Source of the DNA: Ohtaekwangia koreensis
GTDB taxonomy: Bacteria; Bacteroidota; Bacteroidia; Cytophagales; Cyclobacteriaceae
Direction: 5' to 3'
Length of the DNA stretch: 64,000 bases
Assembly: GCF_900167975.1 (NCBI RefSeq)
Contig: NZ_FUZU01000005.1
Coordinates: forward strand, 67,001 to 131,000
In this document: positions 1 through 9,565 of the stretch, piece by piece
Position numbering within the stretch: the first letter of the stretch is position 1
Layout of the letters: each line of letters begins with the position of its first letter
Translations under genes and position numbers: made by a program
Notes under the pieces: generated by a model
Seen by the model: the letters and a program-made list of their open reading frames with translations, nothing else
What the model was told of the DNA's origin: nothing
Databases searched by the model: none

Positions 1-825
1 TACTATGAAATGTTTACGAGTTCAAAGGCAAACAATAATGTTGAATCATTATTTGCTTGGCAATGGGCCGCAGCGGGCGGATATTCAATTGGAAATCCAA
101 TTCAAGCTTACTGTGGAACACAGGCTTTGTTAAAACCAACAACGGGTGCGGGTTATGGATCTGTAATTCCTACTATAGATTTAATAAAATCATACGATCC
201 GTTAGATAAAAGAAAAGACTGGTCAATCATGCAGCACGGATTCTTCAGAAAGGATTGGACAAATATAAATTTCCCTAACGGATATACCTATGATACTACA
301 TCTATAGGTGGTGATGACGCCTTCAAAACAAAAAATGGCTCACGTGCAAACGCAATGAAATATGTTGTTGGCCCAGGTTCTAACGGAGAGAATGTAAATG
401 GATCTTCAACAGACATCTGCACATATATACTCAGATACGCAGATATTGAATTGATATATGCAGAAGCAATTCTGGGTAATGATGCGTCTACCAGTGATGA
501 AGCCGCATTAAAAGCCATAAACGATGTAAGAAAGAGAGCTGGCTTACCAGATTTAACATCAGTAACCAAGGATGATATATTGATGGAACGCCGACATGAG
601 TTTGCCTTTGAAGGCGACTATTGGTTTGACATTCAGCGGCAGGGATTTAATAATGCTAAGGAGATAATAAAGAAACAAGAGAGAGGCTCGTATGACTTCA
701 ATGGTAAACTTCAAAGTGAAAAAATCATATTAAGTTCTCCTGATCAAATGTTCTTGCCTATTCCGCAAACAGATTTATCAGCTAGTCCTATGCTAAGAGA
801 ACCTGCTGTTCCGTATTATCAATAA
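1..825 (+). CDS. RagB/SusD-family outer-membrane lipoprotein, C-terminal part (5' truncated by window edge)
   Basis: The reading frame is open to base 1, so the gene starts left of the window; the ATG at 10 is internal. The visible 275 codons show the SusD C-terminal pattern: the segment YILRYADIELIYAEAI, followed by a helix with AALKAINDVRKRAGLPDLT, then the ILMERRHEFAFEGDYWFDI signature and a final LPIPQTDLSASP motif. SusD proteins are surface lipoproteins that bind glycan and lid a partner SusC transporter, whose gene is expected just upstream, outside the window. A TIG lipoprotein and two mannanases follow on the same strand, so a mannan-type substrate is inferred. Family assignment is firm; the substrate is inferred from neighbours. 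Confidence 0.93.
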   Translation, partial: YYEMFTSSKANNNVESLFAWQWAAAGGYSIGNPIQAYCGTQALLKPTTGAGYGSVIPTIDLIKSYDPLDKRKDWSIMQHGFFRKDWTNINFPNGYTYDTTSIGGDDAFKTKNGSRANAMKYVVGPGSNGENVNGSSTDICTYILRYADIELIYAEAILGNDASTSDEAALKAINDVRKRAGLPDLTSVTKDDILMERRHEFAFEGDYWFDIQRQGFNNAKEIIKKQERGSYDFNGKLQSEKIILSSPDQMFLPIPQTDLSASPMLREPAVPYYQ

Positions 826-853
826 ACCTTTTTCGAAAGTTAAAATATCAACT

Positions 854-1915
854 ATGAAAAATTATCTGAATATAATATTCACGATGGTGTTGTTTGCAGG
901 AGCATTGTACTTGACCTCCTGTAAAGACGATGAAGTCTCTCCATCTGTTGCGCATGTCTCACCGGAGTCTGCGGCTGCTAAATCTCTTTTGACTGTCACG
1001 GGCGCAGGCTTAAAAGACATTCAGAAAATTACGTTTGAAAATGGAAGCGTTCCTGCCAGCTTTACTTCAACATTTAACACAGATGGAGCCATTCTTTTCA
1101 GAGTACCAACTGATGCTGTTCCTGGCCAACAGAATATCATTTTTGAGAATGCTTCCGGTAAAATATTTACAGTGCCATTTACTGTGTTGGGATTAGCAAC
1201 TATAAATGATGTTTCGGACTACAACTTCAAGAAGGATACTGAAATTATACTGACGGGTAAAAACCTGGACGATGTAACGAAAGTTACTTTTACCGGGACG
1301 ACTACAGAGCTTGAAGTCGTTAATAAAAGTGCGACAACGCTCACCGTAAAATTTCCACAACCTGATCCGGGTTTCTATGAGTCTACCTTAACAATTACGA
1401 ATGCTGCTGGCCCTGCGACAACTACACAATCATTTGTGGCTATAGATAATGCTGTGCAATTATTTACGGACGATTATGGTATAAATCCTTCAGGTAATGC
1501 TTTCCAGAATGCATCATGGGGACCTTCATCTATTAGTACAACGCAGTTTAAGTCAGGAACCGCTTCGTTGTCTTTGGGATATGCTAAAGGTAACTGGAGT
1601 CAGGATGGATTTGGTTGGGATAATATATCGAATGACGGTTATAAATATCTGTCGTTCTGGTTGAAAGGTGCATCAAAAGACTATACGCTATACGTGTGGT
1701 CTTCGGCCCAGCCAGGAACCTTCAATACATTTGATGATTTTAAGAAAATTACTGTACCTGCTAACGTATGGACGTACTATAAACTTCAGGTAAGCAGTTT
1801 GAAAATTTTTGGTGAAAATAATACTACATCATGGAACCAGATTGGATGGAGGATTCAAGGACCGGATGATCAGGATGAAACCTTCTATATAGATGATGTG
1901 ATCTTGATAAAATAG
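854..1915 (+). CDS. IPT/TIG-domain surface glycan-binding lipoprotein
   Basis: A 353-residue lipoprotein. The N terminus is a signal peptide ending in lipobox LTSC (Cys23), followed by KDDE, which matches the charged surface-export signal of Bacteroidota lipoproteins. Residues about 30-115 and 117-200 look like two IPT/TIG Ig-like domains (SPESAAAKSLLTVTGAGL; DTEIILTGKNLDDVTKVTF). Residues about 205-353 form a beta-rich carbohydrate-binding-like module with many Trp and Tyr residues and an ending FYIDDVILIK typical of jelly-roll CBMs. It begins 28 bases after the SusD-like gene and is likely co-transcribed. This is the usual position of the SusE/SGBP-type protein that captures polysaccharide at the surface. 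The ligand, probably mannan, is inferred from the GH26 genes. Confidence 0.85.
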   Translation: MKNYLNIIFTMVLFAGALYLTSCKDDEVSPSVAHVSPESAAAKSLLTVTGAGLKDIQKITFENGSVPASFTSTFNTDGAILFRVPTDAVPGQQNIIFENASGKIFTVPFTVLGLATINDVSDYNFKKDTEIILTGKNLDDVTKVTFTGTTTELEVVNKSATTLTVKFPQPDPGFYESTLTITNAAGPATTTQSFVAIDNAVQLFTDDYGINPSGNAFQNASWGPSSISTTQFKSGTASLSLGYAKGNWSQDGFGWDNISNDGYKYLSFWLKGASKDYTLYVWSSAQPGTFNTFDDFKKITVPANVWTYYKLQVSSLKIFGENNTTSWNQIGWRIQGPDDQDETFYIDDVILIK

Positions 1916-1920
1916 ATTAC

Positions 1921-1955
1921 TATAAACCTGCGGGACTGCGTTCTGCAGGTTTATA
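1921..1955 (+). terminator. Hairpin after the TIG lipoprotein gene
   Basis: Perfect 11-bp inverted repeat: arms 1921-1931 (tataaacctgc) and 1945-1955 (gcaggtttata), with a 13-nt loop. It starts 6 bases after the stop codon. The right arm runs into TATATATA rather than a clean T tract, so it may be a terminator or an RNA-stabilising end that lowers read-through into the GH26 gene. Confidence 0.55.
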
Positions 1956-1962
1956 TATATAG

Positions 1963-1990
1963 TTCTCTCTCTAACTCTCTCCCTCTCTCT
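1963..1990. repeat. CT-rich low-complexity tract
   Basis: Bases 1963-1990 are almost pure pyrimidine made of CT dinucleotides, interrupted by AA at 1973-1974. The tract sits between the hairpin at 1921-1955 and the GH26 start at 2148. A tract like this could vary in length by slippage. No protein reading of it is convincing. Confidence 0.6.
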
Positions 1991-2048
1991 ATTGACGGAG
2001 AATTGGGGTTCATTGCATATATCCTTAAACATATCATCGCACCCGAAG

Positions 2049-2065
2049 TGTTGATTGTATCAACA
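2049..2065. promoter_or_regulatory. 17-bp palindrome upstream of the first GH26 gene
   Basis: TGTTGAT-TGT-ATCAACA is a perfect 7-bp inverted repeat with a 3-bp centre, about 85 bases before the GH26 start. Its size and symmetry fit an operator for a dimeric regulator. A short hairpin or chance are alternatives, and no cognate regulator is identified. Confidence 0.3.
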
Positions 2066-2147
2066 ACAAGTGCTGCAAGAGGTAAATTATTTATGCAATA
2101 GAGAGTATAGATTTTATAAATATAGATGTTGAATTATTTTTTATAAG

Positions 2148-3365
2148 ATGAAAAACAAATTAGCTGCAGTTTGGGTAATCTCAATGTTTTTTTGTTTCGC
2201 TTGCTCGAAAGACAAGGAAACTGACGCTATGCCCCAACCTGAAAACCCGGCATCGCTAACCAAGCAAAATGTAACAACGTATATGGTTGACAAAAATGCG
2301 ACAGTCGAAACAGTCGCATTGTTCTATAATTTAAAAGTAATGGCTAAAACCAGTTTTGCTGTTGGCCAGCAAGACGCGTTTGATGGATTCTATAAAAATA
2401 CTGGAGATATATCTGATATAAAAAAGACAACCGGTAACGATCCTGCTTTACTGGGATCAGATTTTATGTTTATTACAGATAAGAATAATACAGGCCAAAG
2501 CGATAATTGGTTTTTCCAACAGGAAGAGAAGATCATCAACAATGTTAAGCAAGCGTATAACAATGGGATGATAAATATTTTTTGCTGGCACCTGCGGGAA
2601 CCCTATAAGGAAGAATCATTTTATGTATCTGACATGACTGCTGATGCGAAAGCAAAAGCATTCAAAAGTATTTTGCCAGGAGGAGAGAATCATGAATGGT
2701 ATAAAAAGAAATTAGATAAAGTTGCATCTGTTTTTAGCAGCCTGAAAGGAGCAAACGGAGAATTGATTCCGGTAATATTCAGACCATTCCATGAGTATGA
2801 TGGCAGCTGGTTCTGGTGGGGAGCTGAGTTTTGTACAGCCGATGAATATAAAACAGCATATCGCTTTACTGTTGATTATTTAAAAAATACCAAAGGTGTA
2901 CATAATGTCTTATATGCGATGTCACCAGATAACAGTTATGATACAAAGGATAAGTATTTAAGTCGATATCCGGGTGATGATTATGTTGACATTCTGGGTA
3001 TGGATAATTATGGCGACCTGAGCACAGGCAAAGGACAAGCAGGATCTGACCTCGCCAATAAAAAGTTAAAAATCGTATCCGATTTGGCAATTGAAAAAAC
3101 AAAAATCGCAGCGATGTCTGAAACCGGCTACCAGATAACACCATCCACTACACCGATAACCGGATGGTTTTCAAACTATGTATATAATGCTCTTACTGCA
3201 AATGACATTGAAGTAGCCTTTGTTATGTTTTGGGTTAATGGAGGCGATAATTATTTTGTTCCTGTATCTTCATCTTCAAATGCCTCTGATTTTGTTGACT
3301 TTACCAATAAGCCAAAAGCATTATTGCAAAATGAATTACCTGATATGTATGTCATTCCAAATTGA
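2148..3365 (+). CDS. GH26 endo-beta-1,4-mannanase, lipoprotein
   Basis: A 405-residue enzyme. Lipobox CFAC (Cys19) is followed by SKDKE, a charged stretch suggesting export to the cell surface. The clan GH-A GH26 signatures are clear: FRPFHEYDGSWFWWG carries the acid/base Glu216, and AAMSETGYQ carries the nucleophile Glu325. Other family blocks are CWHLREP near residue 147 and YPGDDYVDILGMDNY near residue 276. GH26 enzymes cut beta-1,4-mannan with retention. Being lipid-anchored, it is likely the surface enzyme making oligosaccharides for the SusCD importer. It lies 232 bases after the TIG gene, beyond a hairpin, so partly independent expression is possible. A paralogue follows at 3549. Confidence 0.93.
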   Translation: MKNKLAAVWVISMFFCFACSKDKETDAMPQPENPASLTKQNVTTYMVDKNATVETVALFYNLKVMAKTSFAVGQQDAFDGFYKNTGDISDIKKTTGNDPALLGSDFMFITDKNNTGQSDNWFFQQEEKIINNVKQAYNNGMINIFCWHLREPYKEESFYVSDMTADAKAKAFKSILPGGENHEWYKKKLDKVASVFSSLKGANGELIPVIFRPFHEYDGSWFWWGAEFCTADEYKTAYRFTVDYLKNTKGVHNVLYAMSPDNSYDTKDKYLSRYPGDDYVDILGMDNYGDLSTGKGQAGSDLANKKLKIVSDLAIEKTKIAAMSETGYQITPSTTPITGWFSNYVYNALTANDIEVAFVMFWVNGGDNYFVPVSSSSNASDFVDFTNKPKALLQNELPDMYVIPN

Positions 3366-3480
3366 TCGTTCTTCTATTGGTAATTCCGTTAGGAGGAAGT
3401 AATAAAACTAAGCGCTTTAACACTTCGCTGATATTTTAGTCGGGAGTCATGCCTTTTAAATTAACGGTGCTTCTTTTTTT

Positions 3481-3514
3481 CGATGCTATAGATGTTACTA
3501 TAGCATCGATTTTT
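3481..3514 (+). terminator. Intrinsic terminator between the two GH26 genes
   Basis: Perfect 11-bp arms 3481-3491 (cgatgctatag) and 3498-3508 (ctatagcatcg) with a 6-nt loop, followed by ATTTTT. A run of T also precedes the left arm. It lies 115 bases past the first GH26 stop and 34 bases before the second GH26 start, so the second gene may have its own promoter or rely on read-through. Confidence 0.75.
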
Positions 3515-3548
3515 AGTATAATTGTTATAATAAAGTAGAATTAGGGCT

Positions 3549-4682
3549 ATGAAAGTAATATTGATTTGTTTGGCGTTGGTATCAGGTTCGTTGCTACTGT
3601 CAGCACAAGAGTTGATTGACAAGCGCGCTACAGAACAAACAAAAACGCTTTACGTAAACTTGAAAAGAATCTCCAGTCAGGGAATTCTCTTTGGCCACCA
3701 GGACAGTGACGCCTATGGCGTTCGATGGAAAGGACAACAGGGCCGGTCGGATGTGAAAGACGTATGCGGTCAGTACCCTGCTATACATGGATGGGACATC
3801 GGCAATCTGGGTAAAAAGAGCGATGCTCCCTATCAGAATAAACTGCATGAGTGGATCCGGAATGTATATAAACGCGGTGGGATCAACACAATATCATGGC
3901 ATGTTGATAACCCTGTTACCAGACGCAACGCATGGGATACTGTGCAGGCAGTAAGTGAGATTTTACCGGGAGGAAAAGAGCATGCATACTTCCTCACACA
4001 ATTGGATGCTGTCGCAGATTTTCTGAAGAACTGTAAAGATGGAACTATAGATATACCAATCATCTTTCGTCCTTATCACGAACACAATGGCAGTTGGTTC
4101 TGGTGGGGAAAAGGTGTGTGTTCGGAAAAGGACTATATAGCGCTGTGGAAATTTACAGTAACCTATCTGCGTGATAAGAAAAATCTCCATAACATCATTT
4201 ATGCATTCTCGCCCGACAGGAGCAGAATGAAATTAGAGGATGCACAGAAATCATATCTATATGCATATCCGGGCGATGAGTATGTAGACTTACTAGGCCT
4301 AGATGACTATATGGATGTAGGCGTTACGTGGAACCGGAAATCAATTTCAGAACAACAGCAGGATTTTGTTACGGTGATGCGAACTATATCTACCCTTGCA
4401 AAGGAAAAAAATAAAGTAGCTGCGCTTACGGAAACAGGTTTGGAAGGAGTGACCAATTCGCAATGGTTCACACAAGTTATACTCAACCCCTTAAAAGCAA
4501 ATAGTGATATACAGGTTGCTTATTTTATGGTATGGCGCAATGCGAGCGACAAGCATCACTATGCTCCCTATACCGGCCATGCTTCCGCCAAAGATTTTGT
4601 CACTTTTTTTGAAGACAAGTATTCACTTTTCGAAGGTGACATTCAGAATATGTATCTGCCTGGTAAGCCTTTGTTGAAATGA
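3549..4682 (+). CDS. GH26 endo-beta-1,4-mannanase, signal-peptide form
   Basis: A 377-residue enzyme with a typical signal peptide ending LLLSAQ, with no lipobox cysteine, so the mature protein is probably periplasmic. Catalytic motifs are intact: IIFRPYHEHNGSWFWWG with acid/base Glu178, and AALTETGLEG with nucleophile Glu295. YPGDEYVDLLGLDDY is the same structural block as in the upstream paralogue. The pair suggests division of labour: the lipoprotein acts on polymer at the surface and this one acts on imported oligomannosides in the periplasm. That split is inferred from the signal peptides. It is close in layout to Bacteroidota mannan loci with two GH26 enzymes. Confidence 0.93.
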   Translation: MKVILICLALVSGSLLLSAQELIDKRATEQTKTLYVNLKRISSQGILFGHQDSDAYGVRWKGQQGRSDVKDVCGQYPAIHGWDIGNLGKKSDAPYQNKLHEWIRNVYKRGGINTISWHVDNPVTRRNAWDTVQAVSEILPGGKEHAYFLTQLDAVADFLKNCKDGTIDIPIIFRPYHEHNGSWFWWGKGVCSEKDYIALWKFTVTYLRDKKNLHNIIYAFSPDRSRMKLEDAQKSYLYAYPGDEYVDLLGLDDYMDVGVTWNRKSISEQQQDFVTVMRTISTLAKEKNKVAALTETGLEGVTNSQWFTQVILNPLKANSDIQVAYFMVWRNASDKHHYAPYTGHASAKDFVTFFEDKYSLFEGDIQNMYLPGKPLLK

Positions 4683-4774
4683 AGATTTATATGAAAACAA
4701 AAGATGCAGTACGAAATTAATTTTCGATTGCCGATATTTCCGGCTGATTACATCTAATGTTTTAAATAACCCAC

Positions 4775-5287
4775 ATGGTAACTTTTTCAAACACAGACTC
4801 AAAGCAACAGATTTTCAACACCGTGCAATCCTACCTGGATCAATTGGGATTAAAGGTAGTGGCAAAGGATTTTGAACGCCCTTGGGGAGGCTTCTTTGTT
4901 ATTGATGAAACACAGGCACGGAAATTCGCCAGTCATTTTTTCCCAGGCATCGAAGTAAATGATTTGAAGATCAGCGAAAAGTTAAGTCCTAAAATTCTAA
5001 TGGTACAACCCGACAAGCGTTTGTCGTGGCAATATCACCACAGACGTGCAGAGATCTGGAAACTTGTAGCAGGAGAAGCTGGTGTTATTACCAGTGAAAC
5101 AGATAAAGAAGGTGAACTTCGCTCGCTTGAGATTGGAGAAATAATCCGGTTGAATTGCGGACAACGTCATAGACTGGTAGGTTTAAAAGGATGGGGAATG
5201 ATCTCCGAGATCTGGCAACATACCGATGCAAATCATCCTTCAGATGAAGATGACATCGTGCGTGTGCAGGATGATTTCGGAAGATAA
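4775..5287 (+). CDS. Cupin protein like the mannose-6-phosphate isomerase domain of ManC
   Basis: A 170-residue cytosolic cupin with no signal peptide. It shows RPWGGFF near residue 41, the metal-site block RLSWQYHHRRAEIWKLVAGEAGV, GQRHRL near residue 130, and the C-terminal EDDIVRVQDDFGR. These match the C-terminal phosphomannose isomerase domain of ManC, but the nucleotidyltransferase part is absent. Some databases label relatives as phosphoheptose isomerase. In a mannan locus the sensible role is mannose-6-phosphate to fructose-6-phosphate conversion, feeding glycolysis; this is inferred from family and context. It starts 92 bases after GH26 and ends 8 bases before the HTCS gene, so co-transcription with the regulator is likely. 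Confidence 0.8.
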   Translation: MVTFSNTDSKQQIFNTVQSYLDQLGLKVVAKDFERPWGGFFVIDETQARKFASHFFPGIEVNDLKISEKLSPKILMVQPDKRLSWQYHHRRAEIWKLVAGEAGVITSETDKEGELRSLEIGEIIRLNCGQRHRLVGLKGWGMISEIWQHTDANHPSDEDDIVRVQDDFGR

Positions 5288-5295
5288 TATATAGC

Positions 5296-8200
5296 ATGTG
5301 TGATGTTCGGAGACGATATTGGACAGTAGTAATTCTTTTCTTTCTTATAAGATTTGCTGCTGCCCAACCGTCCGGACTTCCTGAAAAAGAAATCATCTTC
5401 GATCAGCTTCCTGAGAAGCTTGGATTGTCTCAAAGTTCAATCAATTGTATCCTTCAGGATCGCGAAGGTTTTTTGTGGATAGGCACATGGTCGGGCTTAC
5501 TCCGCTATGATGGCTACTCCACCGTTGTATACCATTCTGATAATGCTCCCAATAAAATAAAGAGTAACAAGATCTCCGCGATCTACGAAGATAAGCAAGG
5601 ATACCTGTGGGTGGGTACACACATGGGTGGACTATTCCGCTATGATAAAAACAAAGATATATTTACACAGTTCAGTCACCACGAAGGTGATGCAAAAAGT
5701 CTTTCACACAACAATGTCAATTGCATAGGTGAAGACCAGTATGGAAATCTGTGGGTTGGTACAGAGAACGGCCTAAATGTATTTGACCCAGAAAATAAAA
5801 ACTTCGCATCTTTTTTTTCTACACCCAACGACACCACTTCGCTTGCCCAAAGTATAGTTACCGATATTTTTCTTTCTTCTTCGAAGGAACTATGGATCGC
5901 TACAGCAAATGGTTTGCAAAAAGTTTCAAAAGATGTCGCATCTCGCTATAGATTTAAAACCTATAGATATACACTTGACCCCGCAAATCAATATCATCAT
6001 AACTATATTTACAAGATATGTGAGCTTCCCGTTAATGGAAAGCCTGCGATATGGTTCTGTACGATTCGCGGATTAAAGAAGTTGCAGGATGGTGTGATCA
6101 CAAATTACCAGGTTCCGGATAAACCCAGCAGCTTTAGTTTTATCCGCTCCATGTATGCAGTGAAAGGAGCGCGTCCCTATATAATCACAGGTTCTGAGAA
6201 GGGGCTCAGTTTTTTCGATCCCGCTACAAATATATTTACAAAATTTATAGGTGACTTTGATCAGCGTGTAAACCTTTCACACGGTACAGTAACCGCCCTA
6301 TACCTGGATCGCAGTGGAGTGTTTTGGGTGGGCACAAAAAAAGGTCTTAATAAATTTGATAGCTACTCAAAAGACTTTCAGTCTTTCAAAACGGATTCCT
6401 TTGATACAGGTAAAAATATTATAACCGGACTGCGAAGTTCAACCGATCAGGGATACTGGATATCGACCATCGGTGGAGGACTCTATAAATTAAAGGGGAA
6501 GACGTTTCAGCGTGTTCGCATCATCGATCGTGATGATAATGACTTTGTGAATTTCATCCAGACAATATATACCGATACACGGGGCAATGTATGGTTGGGC
6601 ACTGCTGGAGCAGGTGTCTATCGGTTTCACCAGGATGATGTAGACGCTTCCACAGGGCGGGTAAGGAAGTTTGAACACTACGCTGCATTTTCTACTCCTT
6701 CTTTTAACAGTAACTATATCATGTCGCTGACAGAGGATAATATAGGCAATGTATGGATTGGAACGTGGAGTGGCGGACTTTACAAGATCACACCGGAAGG
6801 AAAGGTAACTCCCTATAGCGATGCATTGTTGCGCGAAGCTCCTCTCGTTGTGATGCATGCAGATCTTGCCGGCACGCTTTGGGTGGGTACGCGCGGTAAC
6901 GGATTATATAAGATCAAACCAAAAGGCGACTCGTTGGACATTCGTCAATTCCACAGACATGATAGCATCAAGGGAAACCTTTCCAACAACTTTATCAATG
7001 CTATATATGAAGATCATGCAGGACTGTTATGGATTGGTACAGAAGGCGGACTCAACTCGTTTGACCGAAGAACAGAATTATTCAAATACTATAAAATTGA
7101 AGAAGGACCAAGCAGCGATGTTATCGTAAGTATATTGGAAGATGATTCAGGTAAACTCTGGTTGGCACATTGGGACGGACTCACCGTTATAGATCCTTTG
7201 GATGCAAAGTTTGTAAAGCATTACGATCATCATGATCGCTTAGCGGGTGGCTTTTTTTACAACAACGTAAGCTATAAAGACGAAAAGGGTCGCTTGCTTT
7301 TTGGTGGATCAGAAGGATTTAACATCATTGATCCGAATGTCGTTGTAACCAATCCTAATTTTCCGAAAGTTGTTATCAACGATTTCCTGATCTTCAATAA
7401 GTCTGTTCCAACCGGAAGTGAATTTGACGGAAGGGTGATTCTCGACAAGCCTTTGTCCGCTATAGATCAGGTAACTTTAGAATATAGCGAGAACTCTATA
7501 TCATTTGAGTTCACGGCACTCGACTATGCTGCTCCTGAGAAAACGCGGTACGCCTATATGCTGGAAGGTTTTGATAAAGACTGGAATTACACCAATGCTT
7601 CGAGGCGCTACGCAAACTATACCAACCTGAACGAAGGGAAGTATATATTTAAAGTAAAGGCTGCCAACAGCGAAGGTGTGTGGAATGGAAACGTAAGTAG
7701 CGTAACGGTTGTAATGAATCCTCCGTGGTGGAAAAGCACGTGGGCAAGATTTATATACTTTGTTTTGGCATTGGGGATGTTGCACCTCTTTCGCACACTT
7801 GTTTTGATGCGGGCAAACTTTAAACATGATCTCCGGCTTGAACGGTTACAGCGTGAGAACATGGAGCAGCTTAACTATGCCAAGCTGCAGTTCTTTACCA
7901 ATATATCACATGAGTTTCGTACACCGCTTACACTGATTCTTGGTCCATCTCAAAGTTTACTGGATAAAGGTGAAGGTGGTAAAGAAACGCGCGACCAGTT
8001 ATTGAATATAAATAACAATGCCCAACGCTTGCTGCGCCTGGTCAACCAGTTATTGGATTTTCGTAAGGCAGAATCCGGTAATCTGAAACTTGAAGTGTCC
8101 GAAGGTAACATTGTCAAATTCATTAAAGAAGTTAAACTTTCGTTTGATACATTGGCAGAGCAGATGCGAATTGATTTTTCGCTATATGCTTCATCCAATA

Positions 8201-9462
8201 TTATCAAAGCATGGTTTGATCGCGATCAGTTCGAAAAGATCATGTTCAATCTTCTTTCAAATGCCTTTAAGCATACTCCGGAAGGAGGAAAGATCACCAT
8301 GCAAATCGTGGAAGGACAGGACGAGATCTCCATTACGGTAGAAGACAACGGTAAAGGAATCAAACGCGAACATTTTGATAGTATATTTCAAACGTTCTTC
8401 AGCTACGATGAAGATAAACATCACACCGGTACTGGTATAGGTCTTGCATTGGCGAAGAGTCTGGTGGATATGCATCACGGCAAATTGATGGTGCAGAGTG
8501 AAGAGAATTCGTTCACACGGTTTGTAATAACGTTACCTAAAGGATCTGCACACTTCGATGCAGCCGAGCTGCTGTCGGTGTCTAAGGATATAGAGAGTAT
8601 GGATCGTTATCCGACATTTAAACCACAGCCTATACTTATACCTGAAAAAGATACCCAGGCCATTGCGGAAAACTTGAAGGACCTTCCCAAACTGTTGTTG
8701 GTGGAAGACAATGATGAAGTACGTACCTATATCAGATCCATTTTTGACGGAACCTATATAGTGCTGCAGGCATCAGAAGGAAAAGAAGGGCTGGATATAG
8801 CCTTGGAAGAAATGCCGGACCTGGTGATCAGTGATGTGATGATGCCGGTGATGGATGGTATAACATTGTGTACACAACTGAAATCAAATGTAAAGACTTC
8901 ACATATACCGGTAATTCTGTTAACGGCAAGAACTTCGCTGATCTTTAAAGTAGAAGGACTTGAGACTGGTGCCGATGACTATATAACAAAGCCATTCAAT
9001 CCCAAAGTACTTCAATTGAAAGTACGCAACCTGATGCGTATGCGCGAACTCATGCGCAAAATGTTTCGGGACAATGAAGTACTCACAATCGAGCCGAAAC
9101 GGGTAACGCTTACTTCCGCCGATGAAACATTTGTGCAGCAGGCGTTGGAGAGTATCGAAAAAAACATGAGCAATCCAGATTATGCTGTTGATGATTTGGG
9201 ACGTGATGTTGGGATGAGCCGCACGCAGTTATACCGTAAGCTTAAAGCTCTCACTGGACAATCTGCTAACGAATTCATTCGGGTTATTCGCCTGAAGCGT
9301 GCAGCACAATTACTCGAGCAAAATCAACTTACCATAGCCGAAGTTACATACGAGGTAGGATTTACCGATTTGAAATATTTCCGTGAGTGCTTTAAAAAAC
9401 TCTTCGGAGTTACACCTTCCGAGTTCGTTCAGAGAACAAGTGACGATTATCAGCTAGAGTAA
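5296..9462 (+). CDS. Hybrid two-component system (HTCS) regulator of the mannan locus
   Basis: A 1388-residue one-protein signalling system. Order: signal peptide (1-23), two seven-bladed propellers made of Reg_prop repeats (repeated LWIGT/LWVGT), Y_Y_Y domain (about 700-790), a membrane helix (about 815-835), histidine kinase with H-box NISHEFRTP (His872) and ATP-binding HATPase motifs, a receiver with VEDNDE and phospho-Asp1180 in SDVMMPVMDG, and a C-terminal AraC-type HTH (about 1285-1385). HTCS proteins sense imported oligosaccharides in the periplasm and activate the linked SusCD and enzyme genes. The gene lies 8 bases after the cupin gene, on the same strand as the mannanases, so its ligand is probably a manno-oligosaccharide. 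Its target promoter should be upstream of susC, outside the window. Confidence 0.94.
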   Translation: MCDVRRRYWTVVILFFLIRFAAAQPSGLPEKEIIFDQLPEKLGLSQSSINCILQDREGFLWIGTWSGLLRYDGYSTVVYHSDNAPNKIKSNKISAIYEDKQGYLWVGTHMGGLFRYDKNKDIFTQFSHHEGDAKSLSHNNVNCIGEDQYGNLWVGTENGLNVFDPENKNFASFFSTPNDTTSLAQSIVTDIFLSSSKELWIATANGLQKVSKDVASRYRFKTYRYTLDPANQYHHNYIYKICELPVNGKPAIWFCTIRGLKKLQDGVITNYQVPDKPSSFSFIRSMYAVKGARPYIITGSEKGLSFFDPATNIFTKFIGDFDQRVNLSHGTVTALYLDRSGVFWVGTKKGLNKFDSYSKDFQSFKTDSFDTGKNIITGLRSSTDQGYWISTIGGGLYKLKGKTFQRVRIIDRDDNDFVNFIQTIYTDTRGNVWLGTAGAGVYRFHQDDVDASTGRVRKFEHYAAFSTPSFNSNYIMSLTEDNIGNVWIGTWSGGLYKITPEGKVTPYSDALLREAPLVVMHADLAGTLWVGTRGNGLYKIKPKGDSLDIRQFHRHDSIKGNLSNNFINAIYEDHAGLLWIGTEGGLNSFDRRTELFKYYKIEEGPSSDVIVSILEDDSGKLWLAHWDGLTVIDPLDAKFVKHYDHHDRLAGGFFYNNVSYKDEKGRLLFGGSEGFNIIDPNVVVTNPNFPKVVINDFLIFNKSVPTGSEFDGRVILDKPLSAIDQVTLEYSENSISFEFTALDYAAPEKTRYAYMLEGFDKDWNYTNASRRYANYTNLNEGKYIFKVKAANSEGVWNGNVSSVTVVMNPPWWKSTWARFIYFVLALGMLHLFRTLVLMRANFKHDLRLERLQRENMEQLNYAKLQFFTNISHEFRTPLTLILGPSQSLLDKGEGGKETRDQLLNINNNAQRLLRLVNQLLDFRKAESGNLKLEVSEGNIVKFIKEVKLSFDTLAEQMRIDFSLYASSNIIKAWFDRDQFEKIMFNLLSNAFKHTPEGGKITMQIVEGQDEISITVEDNGKGIKREHFDSIFQTFFSYDEDKHHTGTGIGLALAKSLVDMHHGKLMVQSEENSFTRFVITLPKGSAHFDAAELLSVSKDIESMDRYPTFKPQPILIPEKDTQAIAENLKDLPKLLLVEDNDEVRTYIRSIFDGTYIVLQASEGKEGLDIALEEMPDLVISDVMMPVMDGITLCTQLKSNVKTSHIPVILLTARTSLIFKVEGLETGADDYITKPFNPKVLQLKVRNLMRMRELMRKMFRDNEVLTIEPKRVTLTSADETFVQQALESIEKNMSNPDYAVDDLGRDVGMSRTQLYRKLKALTGQSANEFIRVIRLKRAAQLLEQNQLTIAEVTYEVGFTDLKYFRECFKKLFGVTPSEFVQRTSDDYQLE

Positions 9463-9565
9463 TGAATTCAATAGAGAATATATACCTGTGGATCTTACAC
9501 CGTCACATTCTGAGTCGATGAATCTCTTGATGTCTTCGCTGGTATATAATAACGAATAGATAAAT

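Noticed and set aside
3439-3450. 12-base word gtcgggagtcat shared with 44431-44442
   Set aside because: Many identical 12-base pairs are expected by chance in 64 kb; the flanks do not match.
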